Numbered from the stretch's first letter, positions 36,528-45,763 are shown. The stretch is 64,000 nucleotides of DNA from Dyadobacter chenwenxiniae (GCF_022869785.1 NZ_CP094997.1:620001-684000); one strand, 5' to 3'. Notes: generated from the sequence alone by a model not told the origin. Numbers and translations are program-made.

Positions 36528-36635
36528 CCACACCTTTCCCTATTTCACACCCGCCGTTGAATAACTGGCAATCCGCTTATCGGAATCAGTGTTGTTTCTT
36601 TGTTTGCTACACTTAAATTCAAAGTTCATCCAATT

Positions 36636-36998
36636 ATGGCTAATGTAAAAACGCTACTCGACCAATGGTCGGTTAAAGATCTTGAAGACAATTCATCTAT
36701 CAATGTTACTGTGGAAAGTTGTACCGAGCTGGGCAACGGCGGCGTGCCCGGCATCCAGATCACAAGCATGGGCTCCATCGTTACTTACGAGCCCAATGTT
36801 GTAGAGCAATGGGCATATAAGGCCGGCAAGCAAAATGCTGATGAATATTTTCTGGAAGATAAATCCTGGACTTACCATGAAGATCAGTATATCAAACATT
36901 TTCTCGTCATCGGCAGCCCGCTGAAAGCCCGGATCACGGTTAAAACACGAAGCTCCAAGCCCATTACCAAAGATTACGATCTGCCGTTTGAGGTCTGA
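36636..36998 (+). CDS. Conserved-looking cytosolic protein of unknown function
   Basis: A 120-residue protein from the ATG at 36636; a TTG at 36600 would add 12 residues. No signal peptide or membrane segment. The sequence looks like a compact beta protein (INVTVESCTELGNGGVPGIQ, HFLVIGSPLKARITVKTRSS, ending YDLPFEV). No family is recognised and no operon partner lies within 80 bases. Confidence 0.7.
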   Translation: MANVKTLLDQWSVKDLEDNSSINVTVESCTELGNGGVPGIQITSMGSIVTYEPNVVEQWAYKAGKQNADEYFLEDKSWTYHEDQYIKHFLVIGSPLKARITVKTRSSKPITKDYDLPFEV

Positions 36999-37084
36999 GT
37001 TCGGTTCTATAATTTTTTCAACTTTTGTTACAACCTTTTTTATTCCTGGTGTTTCTTCAGTCTGTATTTAATTAGTACTATGGC

Positions 37085-37513
37085 ATGAAAAGAACAATCT
37101 TATTTGCACTGATCTGGGTGGCCGCCATGGCCTGTGACCAGAAACAGGATGCAGCACCACAACCTGAACCGAAGGCAACCAGCGTACCCTACCGGCAGCA
37201 AACGACGATAGCAGCTTCGGGAGCGGATCTTAAAGTGGACCTTCGCGAAGTAAATGACAGCCGTTGCCCCAAGGACGTAGTTTGCATACAAATGGGAAGC
37301 GCTAGAATCAAGTTCAATGTATCCGATTCCAAGAATGCAACGGACGTTGAAGTAGAGTTCAAAGGCGATAGCAAAGCTGATTTTCGGACGTTCACATTAA
37401 GTGGTCAAAATTACGTCTTGAAGGTGAGTGAGCTGCAACCTTACCCGGTAAGTACGCAAACACCTAAGATTGAGGATTATAAGGTGAATGTTACGATAGA
37501 AAAAAGTAATTGA
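37085..37513 (+). CDS. Small lipoprotein of unknown function
   Basis: A 142-residue protein with a signal peptide and lipobox VAAMAC (Cys17). After a Gln/Pro/Glu-rich linker comes a beta domain with the motif DSRCPKDVVCIQMGSARI, a pair of cysteines seen in small Bacteroidota lipoproteins and likely disulfide-bonded. It ends with a YKVNVTIEK strand. Function unknown. A terminator follows. Confidence 0.8.
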   Translation: MKRTILFALIWVAAMACDQKQDAAPQPEPKATSVPYRQQTTIAASGADLKVDLREVNDSRCPKDVVCIQMGSARIKFNVSDSKNATDVEVEFKGDSKADFRTFTLSGQNYVLKVSELQPYPVSTQTPKIEDYKVNVTIEKSN

Positions 37514-37540
37514 CTTAGTTTTGGTGTGAAATCGAGGAAT

Positions 37541-37570
37541 GAGCCCGGCCAATGGTCGGGCTTCTTTTTT
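37541..37570 (+). terminator. Terminator after the small lipoprotein
   Basis: GCCCG and CGGGC stem with an inner CCA/TGG extension, followed by TTCTTTTTT. Confidence 0.8.
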
Positions 37571-37647
37571 GGCCTTTCGAACCAAGTTTTGGGATTGTTG
37601 CGTAAATTGGAGCAACAAAAAAATCCACACAATCCTACCCTTTGAGC

Positions 37648-38580
37648 ATGGAATATTTGTTTTCCCGTCGTGAAATGGTGAAAAGCATTGGCGTCTCAGG
37701 CTGTGCAATGCTGCTGAACCCATTGTTATCCCATGCAAAAACCGATCAGGCAATGATTTTACAAAGATCAATTCCGGTAAGTGGAGAGAAAATTCCGGTA
37801 GTAGGACTTGGCTCATGGCAGCAATTCGACGTTGGCCCGAGCGCGAGCGAAAGAACGCCATTAAAAGAGGTTTTGAAAGAAATGCAGGAAATGGGCGGCA
37901 AACTCATCGACGCCTCACCCATGTACGGCAGGTCGGAGGAAGTAATCGGTGAACTTACCACGGCGCTGAAAAACAATGACCAGTTTTTCTTTGCTACGAA
38001 GGTCTGGACAACAGGAAGGCAGGAGGGGATTGATCAAATGAACGACTCCTTTAAAAAGATGGGGCGCAAAAAAATGGATCTGATGCAAGTCCATAATTTG
38101 CAGGACTGGCAAACACATTTGAAAACATTAAAAGACTGGAAAACGCAGGGAAGAGTAAAATACATTGGCATCACCCATTACACGGATTCTGCACACCCAC
38201 GCCTGGAGCAGATCGTAAAATCAAAAGAAATAGATTTTGTTCAATTTAATTATTCTATCCGGTCGCGGAATGCGGAGAAAAGTTTACTGAATGCAGCTAG
38301 GGACAATGGCGTGGCAGTCATTATTAACGAGCCGTTCGAGCAGGGCGCCTTGTTCCGCGCCGTTAAGGGCAAAGAGCTTCCAGCCTTCGCAGCGGATTAC
38401 GACATTAAAAGTTGGGCGCAATTTTTCCTCAAATACATTATTAGCCAGGAAGCAGTCACTTGCGCCATTCCCGGCACTTCCGATGTAAAACATTTGGTCG
38501 AAAATCTGAGCGCAGGCCTCGGCAAGCTTCCTGATGAAGCCGGAAGAAAGAAAATGATTGAATGGATCGAAAAAGTATAA
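37648..38580 (+). CDS. Exported aldo/keto reductase
   Basis: A 310-residue protein from the ATG at 37648; a TTG start six bases earlier is less likely. The N-terminus SRREMVKSIGVSGCAMLLNP is a twin-arginine signal. The AKR barrel shows IDASPMYGRSEE (Asp and Tyr), FFATKVW (Lys) and LMQVHNLQDW (His), the full catalytic tetrad. AKRs with Tat signals are uncommon outside groups that export cofactor-loaded sugar enzymes. Substrate unknown. It is a distinct paralogue of the cytosolic AKR at 1077. Confidence 0.9.
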   Translation: MEYLFSRREMVKSIGVSGCAMLLNPLLSHAKTDQAMILQRSIPVSGEKIPVVGLGSWQQFDVGPSASERTPLKEVLKEMQEMGGKLIDASPMYGRSEEVIGELTTALKNNDQFFFATKVWTTGRQEGIDQMNDSFKKMGRKKMDLMQVHNLQDWQTHLKTLKDWKTQGRVKYIGITHYTDSAHPRLEQIVKSKEIDFVQFNYSIRSRNAEKSLLNAARDNGVAVIINEPFEQGALFRAVKGKELPAFAADYDIKSWAQFFLKYIISQEAVTCAIPGTSDVKHLVENLSAGLGKLPDEAGRKKMIEWIEKV

Positions 38581-38583
38581 AAA

Positions 38584-38613
38584 ATGCGCGACAATCATCG
38601 CCACGCACTTTTT
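38584..38613 (+). terminator. Possible terminator between convergent AKR and molybdenum hydroxylase genes
   Basis: TGCGCGA and TCGCCACGCA can pair as TGCG/CGCA plus CGA/TCG with a bulge, followed by CTTTTTG. Confidence 0.45.
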
Positions 38614-38629
38614 GAGTTTCCTATTCGTG

Positions 38630-40888
38630 TCAGATTGCTACCTGATTACGATCGTCTTCGGCAATTTGAAGCACTTTATCCATTGTGATCGGTAAATTAC
38701 GTACGCGGACGCCCGTCGCATGGAAAACAGCATTGGCAATCGCGCCTGCCACGCCGATAATGCCTATTTCCCCGACACCTTTTACGCCTAACGGATTCAC
38801 AATATCATCCTTTTCCTCTACAAAAATCACTTCAATGTCATTGATATCCTTATTTACAGGCACATGATATTCAGATAAGTTGTGATTCATAAACCGGCCA
38901 TACTGGTGGTCCATTTTGCTCTCCTCTTCCAGAGCCTTGCTGATTCCCCAAACAACACCGCCCAGAATCTGACTTCTTGCCGTTTTCGGGTTCAGGATTT
39001 TACCCGCTGCTACCGCGCAAACAACGCGCGTCACGCGCACAATGCCCAAGTCTTCGTCTACTTTAACCTCTGCGAAAACCGCCGCATGCGCGTTAAATGT
39101 ATATTTCATCTTATTAATCGGATTCGGGCCGCTGGTGGAGGTTTCTTCAATGCTATTAATGCCCGCAAGACGCATTACTTCCACGATCGAAGCGCTCTTT
39201 GAGCTATCCTTTACATCCGAAATCATGCCGGAGTCAAGCACAATATCCTTACTATTTGAATCATATAACGGGGATGTCTTCGTCTTGACGGCCATCCTGA
39301 TCAGCTTCTTTTTTACATCTTCACAAACGCCTTTCACTGCTGAGCCCACCGATGCTGCGGTCCAGGAACCACCTTCGAGCGGCGCCATGGGCATATTTGT
39401 GTCGCCTAAGTGGAAAGTAACATCTTCCATCTTCAATCCCAGACTTTCCGCAGCAATCTGCGTCATAATGGTATAAGTGCCCGTTCCAATGTCGGAAGTC
39501 CCGCTGCTGATCACCAATTTCCCATCAATAGACAGCAATGCTTTCGCCCTGCAGGGCATCTGGAATGCGTCCCAGGCTGCCGTGGCAACTCCCCAGCCAA
39601 TAAGCTGGTTTCCTTCGCGCATAGAGCGCGGTTCAATGTTCCGCCTGGTCCAGCCAAACTTTTCGGCGCCTTCGCGGTAACAAGCGATCAGTTCCTTGCT
39701 GGAAAACGGCTTTTCTTCCGTCTGGTCTTCGTCTGCATAGTTCTTCAGTCTGAAAATGAGGGGATCCATTTTAAGCTCGTAAGCGAGCTCGTCCATAGCG
39801 CTTTCCATTGCGTGCGCGCCAGTAACGGCCCCCGGTGCCCGCATATCCACAGGCGTGTACATATCCAGGCCGACGAGCTCATATTTCAACTTCACATGAT
39901 CACAGTTATACATTGTCCCCGACCAGTTGACAATGATCTCGGTATAACTTTCAAACCGCGATGTTTCAGAATAAGCCTCATGTCTGATCGATTCCAGCGA
40001 GCCGTCTGCAGAAGCACTCAGTGCCAGTTTCTGCATAGTAACCGGTCTGTGCCCGAACGTGAACATTTGCTGTCTGGTTAACCCGACTTTTACTGGCCTT
40101 TTCAATTCCAAAGCAGCCAGCACTGCCATGAAAAGCTGATATTGCGGCCTTAATCCGGACCCGAATGCGCCGCCGACATACGGAGAGATAATCCGCACAT
40201 CTTTATACGCAAGTCCAAACACATTACCGATGTAAAACTGGCAATTGGTAACGCCCTGTGTTTTATCATACACCGTAAGCTTTCCGTTTTCCCAGATCGC
40301 CGTGGTTGAAAACAGCTCCATGGGATTGTGGTGCTCAGCGCCATGCTGGTAAGTGCCAGACATCTTGAATTCTGCCTCACCATAAGCTTCGTCCGCATCG
40401 CCACGTGATTTGGGTGATACATAACCGATTTTTCCAACTGGTGCTTTATAAGAACGGTCTATATTCTTGGCCAGATCCGTAGCAAAACTTTCCTCTTCGT
40501 ACAGAACATCAATCAGGGAGGATGCATATCTGGCGAGTTCAAAAGTATCAGCCACGACCAATGCAACCGGCTGTCCGCTGTAAAGGATCTTATCATCGTG
40601 CAAAGGCCTGAACGGTGAACCGGAAGGCGCATCCATATCTTTGTACTTAATGCTAAACCATGGCAGTCCGGAAACATTTTCGTGCGTAAAAACCTGCAAA
40701 ACGCCTTTAAGCCCCATGGCTTTGGATGTATCAATGCTAATTATCCTGCCTTTTGCAATGCTGCCGGACACGATGTAGCCATAAAGCATCCGATCTACTT
40801 TAAAATCGGCCGAATATCTGGCAGTTCCTGTAACTTTTGCCAATCCATCCACCCGGCTCACGGGTTTTCCAATATATTGCGTTTTCAT
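38630..40888 (-). CDS. Molybdenum hydroxylase large subunit, aldehyde oxidoreductase (PaoC-like)
   Basis: A 752-residue xanthine-dehydrogenase-family large subunit: KPVSRVDGLAKVTGTARYSA at the start, the QPVALVVADTFELARYA segment, YVGGAFGSGLRPQYQ and DMRAPGAVTGAHAMESAMDE of the cofactor pocket, GTSDIGTGTYTIMTQI, and the catalytic Glu707 in GVKGVGEIG. It binds the Mo-pterin-cytosine cofactor and hydroxylates aldehydes or heterocycles with water. It is the last gene of a three-gene operon and overlaps the FAD subunit by four bases. No XdhC/PaoD maturation gene is adjacent. Confidence 0.92.
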   Translation of the reverse strand: MKTQYIGKPVSRVDGLAKVTGTARYSADFKVDRMLYGYIVSGSIAKGRIISIDTSKAMGLKGVLQVFTHENVSGLPWFSIKYKDMDAPSGSPFRPLHDDKILYSGQPVALVVADTFELARYASSLIDVLYEEESFATDLAKNIDRSYKAPVGKIGYVSPKSRGDADEAYGEAEFKMSGTYQHGAEHHNPMELFSTTAIWENGKLTVYDKTQGVTNCQFYIGNVFGLAYKDVRIISPYVGGAFGSGLRPQYQLFMAVLAALELKRPVKVGLTRQQMFTFGHRPVTMQKLALSASADGSLESIRHEAYSETSRFESYTEIIVNWSGTMYNCDHVKLKYELVGLDMYTPVDMRAPGAVTGAHAMESAMDELAYELKMDPLIFRLKNYADEDQTEEKPFSSKELIACYREGAEKFGWTRRNIEPRSMREGNQLIGWGVATAAWDAFQMPCRAKALLSIDGKLVISSGTSDIGTGTYTIMTQIAAESLGLKMEDVTFHLGDTNMPMAPLEGGSWTAASVGSAVKGVCEDVKKKLIRMAVKTKTSPLYDSNSKDIVLDSGMISDVKDSSKSASIVEVMRLAGINSIEETSTSGPNPINKMKYTFNAHAAVFAEVKVDEDLGIVRVTRVVCAVAAGKILNPKTARSQILGGVVWGISKALEEESKMDHQYGRFMNHNLSEYHVPVNKDINDIEVIFVEEKDDIVNPLGVKGVGEIGIIGVAGAIANAVFHATGVRVRNLPITMDKVLQIAEDDRNQVAI

Positions 40889-41880
40889 AGATTTTCTCCT
40901 GCTTTAAGCGCTTCATGCAATGCGCGTACAATGGCTCTCCTGGCCAACTCTATTTTAAAGGTGTTACCACCAAAGCCGATTGCGCCGGTCAGCATTGTTT
41001 CCGCTAACGTCCTGAAATTCTCAGTTGAGGCAACTTTTCCAATATAATTCTCCTCCACTTCGCGGCGGCGCCATGGCTTGTGCGCCACACCACCCAATGC
41101 TATCCGGATGTCTTTGATCACGTCCCCTTCCAGCTCCAACGCAGCAGCAACAGAAACCAGGGCAAACGCATAAGATTGACGGTCACGGACTTTCAAGTAA
41201 AAATTGTATTTGGTAAAATTGCTTGGCGGAAGATCAATAGAAGTAACAAGCTCTCCGGGGCTGATATTAGTATCCAAATGAGGCGTATTTTCTGGTAGCC
41301 GGTGAAAATCGCGGAAATCGAGCGAGCGCTCGCCGTTCGGGCCGGTAATGTTCACTTTTGCATCCAGGGCCGCGAGCGCTACACACATATCCGACGGATG
41401 CGTGGCAATACAACGCTCACTCGTTCCCAGAATGGCGTGTATGCGGTTAATCCCATTGATGGCAGAGCATCCGGAACCTGGCTCACGCTTGTTGCAGGCA
41501 GTCGCAGTGTCGTAAAAATAATAGCAGCGGGTGCGTTGAAAAAGGTTTCCTCCGTTGGTGGCCATATTGCGCAACTGCGGTGAAGCGCCAGCCAAAATAG
41601 CTTTTGAAAGAAGTGGATAGCGTTGTTCCACAAGCCCATTCCATGCCGTGTCGGCATTGGTAACCAATGCACCGAGTCTCAGCCCACCATCTTCATTTTC
41701 TGTAATGTCTGCCAGATCCAGCCGGTTAATGTCCGTCAAATGATCCGGTTTCATCACATTTTCCTTCATCAAATCCAGCAAATTGGTGCCGCCAGCAATG
41801 AATTTCCCGCCTTCGTGCTCCTGAATGTCCGCCACAGCTCCTGCAACGTCATGGGCTTTGTTGTATGAAAAACTGTTCAT
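40885..41880 (-). CDS. Molybdenum hydroxylase FAD subunit with 4Fe-4S insert (PaoB-like)
   Basis: A 331-residue protein of the CoxM/PaoB family. FAD motifs are AGGTNLLDLMKE (residues 29-40) and ATNGGNLFQRTRC. An insert after the second motif holds Cys119, Cys129, Cys138 and Cys157 (TRCYYFYD, CNKREPGSGC, SERC), the arrangement known to bind a 4Fe-4S cluster in E. coli PaoB and 4-hydroxybenzoyl-CoA reductase. The stop/start overlaps with both neighbours (four bases each) show tight co-translation. It moves electrons from the iron-sulfur subunit to FAD and on to an acceptor. Confidence 0.92.
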   Translation of the reverse strand: MNSFSYNKAHDVAGAVADIQEHEGGKFIAGGTNLLDLMKENVMKPDHLTDINRLDLADITENEDGGLRLGALVTNADTAWNGLVEQRYPLLSKAILAGASPQLRNMATNGGNLFQRTRCYYFYDTATACNKREPGSGCSAINGINRIHAILGTSERCIATHPSDMCVALAALDAKVNITGPNGERSLDFRDFHRLPENTPHLDTNISPGELVTSIDLPPSNFTKYNFYLKVRDRQSYAFALVSVAAALELEGDVIKDIRIALGGVAHKPWRRREVEENYIGKVASTENFRTLAETMLTGAIGFGGNTFKIELARRAIVRALHEALKAGENL

Positions 41881-42401
41881 GCCATTTTTGATTTAACCTC
41901 CATAATGGCAGCATTGATATTATTATAGGCGCCGCAGCGGCAGATGTTGCCGCTCATTAGTTCCTGAACATCTTCCAGAGAATCGGCCCGCCCCTCATTG
42001 AGCATGCCCACCGCTGAACAGATCTGTCCCGGCGTGCAATAGCCGCATTGAAATGCATCATGTTCGATAAATGCGTCCTGCAAAGGATGGTTTGTAATGC
42101 CGTCTGAAAGTCCTTCAATAGTAGTGATCGACTCGCCGTCTTTCATGACTGCAAGCGTAAGGCAGGAATTGATGCGTTTGCCATTGATGAGCACAGTGCA
42201 TGCGCCGCATTGCCCATGGTCGCATCCCTTCTTAGTGCCGGTCAGCCCCGCGTATTCCCTAATCGCATCAAGAAGGCTTACCCACGGCTGCAATCTGAGC
42301 TTATAGGATTGGCCGTTGATTGTCAGGTTCACCAGTTCAAATTCAGGCAACTGCCGTTTATCTCCGACAGGTTTTTCTAAAAAAGCTGTTTCATTAATCA
42401 T
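41877..42401 (-). CDS. Molybdenum hydroxylase 2Fe-2S subunit (PaoA-like)
   Basis: A 174-residue small subunit. The plant-type 2Fe-2S site uses Cys60, Cys65, Cys68 and Cys80 (GCDHGQCGACTV, INSC). The second cluster uses Cys119, Cys122, Cys154 and Cys156 (CGYCTPGQ, GNICRCGAY). There is no Tat signal in front, unlike E. coli PaoA, so the complex would stay in the cytoplasm unless a further start exists upstream, which is not seen. It is the first gene of the operon. Confidence 0.93.
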   Translation of the reverse strand: MINETAFLEKPVGDKRQLPEFELVNLTINGQSYKLRLQPWVSLLDAIREYAGLTGTKKGCDHGQCGACTVLINGKRINSCLTLAVMKDGESITTIEGLSDGITNHPLQDAFIEHDAFQCGYCTPGQICSAVGMLNEGRADSLEDVQELMSGNICRCGAYNNINAAIMEVKSKMA

Positions 42402-42427
42402 ATTTTCGAATGGTGAATAGTTGTTCC

Positions 42428-42445
42428 TTTATAGTGGTCTATAAA
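42428..42445. promoter_or_regulatory. Inverted repeat upstream of the molybdenum hydroxylase operon
   Basis: TTTATAG (42428-42434) and CTATAAA (42439-42445) with a TGGT centre, 27 bases upstream of the first operon gene. A possible operator or overlapping promoter element; the binding protein is unknown. Confidence 0.4.
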
Positions 42446-42489
42446 AACTATTCCCTTCGAAAGCGTCTGATGAAAGTGTTGAATGGGGA

Positions 42490-42969
42490 TTAAGGGAACT
42501 GTTGCCCGGTGGGTATGATGTACGCTATAGGTAAGCCTACGGCCGATATCACGATGACTGTGCCCAACAATGCGGCATCCCAGGACGAGGCAGGCATTCC
42601 GGAAAATGCGATCGGCATGACGACCATATTCATCACCAGCCAGATAAAGATGCCATAAATGATACCGCTTACCAGTTTGTGCCTGGCAGGAAATGCAATG
42701 TATTGGTATATCAAAAAATAAAATAGCGCGAATGCCAGTGCGATCAGAAAATGAAATAGCAACCCGTATACAGCCATCATATTTCCACCTTCAAAAGCAG
42801 CTTTACCAAATACACCGCTTGCGATGGACAGAAGCATCCGGACCGGTGTTGTTTGATCCAGGATAATCGCGTAAACGACAAACGCGGCCATGATGTCAAG
42901 CGAACCGGCTACGAATGCAGCCCACAAGACGGTTCTCAAACCGGACCCCGCAAATTTTGATGTTTTCAT
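42490..42969 (-). CDS. Four-span inner-membrane protein of unknown function
   Basis: A 159-residue protein from the ATG at 42969; a TTG start at 42978 is possible. Four hydrophobic segments at about residues 14-36, 62-88, 98-120 and 132-153. Motifs such as GSLDIMAAF and GGNMMAVYGLLFHFLIALAF suggest a small helical bundle. No family was named with confidence. It lies 88 bases upstream of the molybdenum hydroxylase operon on the same strand, so co-expression is possible. Confidence 0.75.
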   Translation of the reverse strand: MKTSKFAGSGLRTVLWAAFVAGSLDIMAAFVVYAIILDQTTPVRMLLSIASGVFGKAAFEGGNMMAVYGLLFHFLIALAFALFYFLIYQYIAFPARHKLVSGIIYGIFIWLVMNMVVMPIAFSGMPASSWDAALLGTVIVISAVGLPIAYIIPTGQQFP

Positions 42970-43165
42970 GGATGGCAAGATTGGATGTTGAAATATACAA
43001 AATTGATGGTAATAACGCCAGGTACATACGCAGCGCGATCAAAGACTAATGAACTGCAAGCCGGGCACCGAGACCGTTGCTTCGACAGACTCCGGATCAG
43101 GTTAGTAGTAATACGTTTATGCGTCCTTTAGAATAAACAGCCGATCAAACCGGCCCTGTTTATAT

Positions 43166-44572
43166 ATGCTTAAAAATCAAAATATATCGCGGCGGGATTT
43201 TATGGCTCGGGCAGGCGTAATTGCCGTGGCCGGGACCCTTGCTCCCGAATTCACAAGCGTATCCACGCAATTTACCAAACCCATGAAAGCCATAAGGATC
43301 AAAAATGTCGATTCTAATTTTGAAAGAGAACCATTAAACCCCTACCGGTTCAAAGGGAGCGCCATAACAGACAGCTGGCAGGCAATAGCAATGCTCGAAT
43401 CCGATTCCGGCAATAAAAAGATCGGCATAGGGACACAGGGTGTGCTGTGGTCTGATTCGAAGGTTTTTGCGGCACATTCCGAAAGCGCCGGGAATGCATT
43501 AATGTATGCAATGAGCGAACGGGCCTTGCAAATGGTTAAAGGCACAACGTTCTCTGATCCGGTGAAACTGCTCGACGATATACTGCCGGAAGTTTTGGCC
43601 TACGGAAAAAAGATAACCGGGAATCCGGACTTGCGTAAAACATTTGCGCTCAATGCACTGGTTTGCGTCGACAATGCGGCCTGGCTTTTGTACGCCAAGG
43701 AAAATGGCATTGATCAGTTTGATAAGCTGATCCCTGCCGCTTATCAACGAGGGCTTTCCCACAGGCATGAGAAGGTGGCGAGCATTCCGTCGTTTAGTGT
43801 AGGTACGTCCGCGGAGCGGATCAGGCAAGCGGCAGATGAGGGTTATTTTATTATGAAATTAAAGACCGGTTCGGCCGGAACGCAGCAGGAAATGATTGAA
43901 AAGGACATTGCCTTCCTGAGTGCAGTGCATAAAGCGATCGGACATTATGAAACGCCATATACGCAAAACGGTAAAATTCCATATTATTTCGACGCAAATG
44001 GCCGATATGAGAAGAAAGAAACATTGCTGCGCTTTCTGGATCACGCCAAAAAGATCGGTGCATTTGAACAGATTGCTGTGATCGAGGAGCCATTTGAAGA
44101 GCATAACGAAGCTTTTGTGGGCGACTTGGGCGTCCGTGTCGCTGCTGACGAGAGTGCGCATACTGTGGAAGACGCCGCGCACCGGATTGATCTGGGTTAC
44201 AGCGCGATTGCAGTAAAAGCCATCGCTAAAACATTGAGTATGACCATGAAAATCACGCAACTCGCCTACGAAAAAAAGGTGCCATGCTTTTGCGCTGATC
44301 TGACGGTTAATCCCATTCTGGTGGATTGGAACAAAAATGTGGCCGCTAGGCTGCAACCATTTCCAGGCATGAGTGTAGGTTTACAAGAAACAAATGGCCA
44401 TCAGTATTATAAAAATTGGGAAAAGCTGATGACTTACCATCCTCAAAAAGACGGGTCCTGGGTTCGGACGCAAAAAGGGGTTTACGTTACAGACGCATCA
44501 TTCTATGCAGAAAGCGGCGGCATTCTTACACCGTCGAGACATTATGAAGAAATGTTTGAAACCGCACATTAA
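43166..44572 (+). CDS. Tat-exported enolase-superfamily enzyme (mandelate racemase/muconate lactonizing type)
   Basis: A 468-residue protein starting with the twin-arginine signal SRRDFMARAGVIAVAGTLAP. The barrel domain shows FDANGRYEKKETLLRFL, IEEPFEEHNEAF and VAADESAHTVEDA, giving metal ligands near Asp276, Glu307/Glu308 and Asp328/Glu329. An AVKAIAKTLSMTMK stretch with Lys residues lies at the catalytic region. The family abstracts the proton alpha to a carboxylate, typically dehydrating sugar acids or epimerising dipeptides. The Tat signal places it outside the cytoplasm. It converges with the next gene with two bases between. Confidence 0.88.
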   Translation: MLKNQNISRRDFMARAGVIAVAGTLAPEFTSVSTQFTKPMKAIRIKNVDSNFEREPLNPYRFKGSAITDSWQAIAMLESDSGNKKIGIGTQGVLWSDSKVFAAHSESAGNALMYAMSERALQMVKGTTFSDPVKLLDDILPEVLAYGKKITGNPDLRKTFALNALVCVDNAAWLLYAKENGIDQFDKLIPAAYQRGLSHRHEKVASIPSFSVGTSAERIRQAADEGYFIMKLKTGSAGTQQEMIEKDIAFLSAVHKAIGHYETPYTQNGKIPYYFDANGRYEKKETLLRFLDHAKKIGAFEQIAVIEEPFEEHNEAFVGDLGVRVAADESAHTVEDAAHRIDLGYSAIAVKAIAKTLSMTMKITQLAYEKKVPCFCADLTVNPILVDWNKNVAARLQPFPGMSVGLQETNGHQYYKNWEKLMTYHPQKDGSWVRTQKGVYVTDASFYAESGGILTPSRHYEEMFETAH

Positions 44573-44574
44573 TG

Positions 44575-44877
44575 TCAAAGCGCAATAATCTCCGGAGCTG
44601 ACTGAGCACCTTTTGTGACTTCCAGAATCCGGCTTCCGACCTTGAAAGAGAAGCTCTCCCGGTCGGCGGCGCATTTTTCCGTTGGGCTGTAAGCAACAAG
44701 CTTTTGGGCCATTTCGTCATACATATACTTGCAATGCACCGCTTTTTCAGCATCGCATGCAGGTGCACTTGGTAATGAAAGGATGTTCCGCTGTCGCACA
44801 ATACCCATGCAAATGCCTGCAACGGTTCCGATGGTGAGTGTGGAAATAATGATAAGGGTAGAAGGTTTCAAGGTCAT
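44575..44877 (-). CDS. Small anchored or secreted protein of unknown function
   Basis: A 100-residue protein with an N-terminal hydrophobic segment (residues 6-26, LIIISTLTIGTVAGICMGIV) likely to be a membrane anchor or signal. The rest contains three cysteines (SAPACDAEKAVHCKYM and TEKCAAD) and is otherwise polar. I do not recognise a family. Confidence 0.65.
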   Translation of the reverse strand: MTLKPSTLIIISTLTIGTVAGICMGIVRQRNILSLPSAPACDAEKAVHCKYMYDEMAQKLVAYSPTEKCAADRESFSFKVGSRILEVTKGAQSAPEIIAL

Positions 44878-45244
44878 GGTTGAGAGGTTTGCGTAATCAG
44901 TAACTTACTTTCATGACAAATTAGCTTCCTAAACCGTTGGCATCACGCTAAAATTTTCTAATCTGTGCTTTTCTCTATCCGGATTGTCATTTCCTGTGTC
45001 TGAATCGTATCATTGATAAATAAAAGCCAGACCTGATTTGGCATTGGAAATCGGGTGTCTGCTTGCGGGCGCAGACCTTACTCTGGGGGAAGCGAGAATT
45101 TTCTGAAAATCAGCCACTTTGGTCGGCTTTCAGGCGCTGCATGCTTCTGCGCCGACAACTACAAGCCCTTTTCATTTAGCAACAATAAAAATATTTACTT
45201 CTGACCTGTAACGAAATGCCGGCGTGCTCGTCTTTGTATTTGAA
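44878..45244. other. Intergenic region with several hairpins, upstream of the ECF sigma gene
   Basis: About 365 bases without a gene. Three separate inverted repeats are seen: GTCTGC/GCAGAC (45057-45076), the 13-base palindrome ATTTTCTGAAAAT (45098-45110) and GTCGGC/GCCGAC (45122-45156). No standard promoter was found, which would fit an ECF-dependent promoter of unknown consensus or a structured leader. Confidence 0.5.
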
Positions 45245-45763
45245 ATGGATTTACAAGCCTTTAACCAACGCATTCTTCCCGTGCAGGGACGCCTTTTCAG
45301 ACTGGCGCAAATGTTTCTTCGCAACCGCGAGGAAGCCGAAGATGCCATTCAGGATGTGTTGCTGAGGTTGTGGACGAACAGGCAGCAGTTGGAAACTTAC
45401 CATAGCATCGAAGCATTGGCCGTGCAAATGACCAAAAACCTTTGCCTTGACCGCCTTAAATCTCATCACAAGCAGAAAATGCAGAACGATGCGGACGTCA
45501 CCAGCGTGCATGCGGCCGAGTTGTCACCACACCGGCAGTTGGAGAACAGCGACAGCGCGGCGCTCATTCACAGGCTGATAGGCGAGCTGCCCGAACAACA
45601 CAAGCTGGTGTTGCATTTGCGCGATGTGGAGGAATGTTCATTTGAGGAGATTGAGCAGGTTACAGGATTGAGCAATGCGAACATTCGCACGATCCTTTCG
45701 AGGGCGCGGCAAAAACTGCGCGAGAATTATCTTAAAGCAAACGATTATGAATCAGGATATTGA
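45245..45763 (+). CDS. ECF-type RNA polymerase sigma factor
   Basis: A 172-residue sigma-70 factor of the ECF class from the ATG at 45245; a GTG at 45224 is possible. Region 2 reads RLFRLAQMFLRNREEAEDAI, then QDVLLRLWTNR. Region 4 reads LPEQHKLVLHLRDVEECSFE, then EIEQVTGLSNANIRTILSRARQ with the helix-turn-helix. It directs polymerase to its own promoters. The downstream gene overlaps it by 17 bases and encodes a membrane protein, the expected anti-sigma factor. Confidence 0.93.
   Translation: MDLQAFNQRILPVQGRLFRLAQMFLRNREEAEDAIQDVLLRLWTNRQQLETYHSIEALAVQMTKNLCLDRLKSHHKQKMQNDADVTSVHAAELSPHRQLENSDSAALIHRLIGELPEQHKLVLHLRDVEECSFEEIEQVTGLSNANIRTILSRARQKLRENYLKANDYESGY

Noticed and set aside
39410..40081. 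223-codon plus-strand frame inside the molybdenum hydroxylase gene
   Set aside because: Antisense to a gene with clear catalytic motifs.
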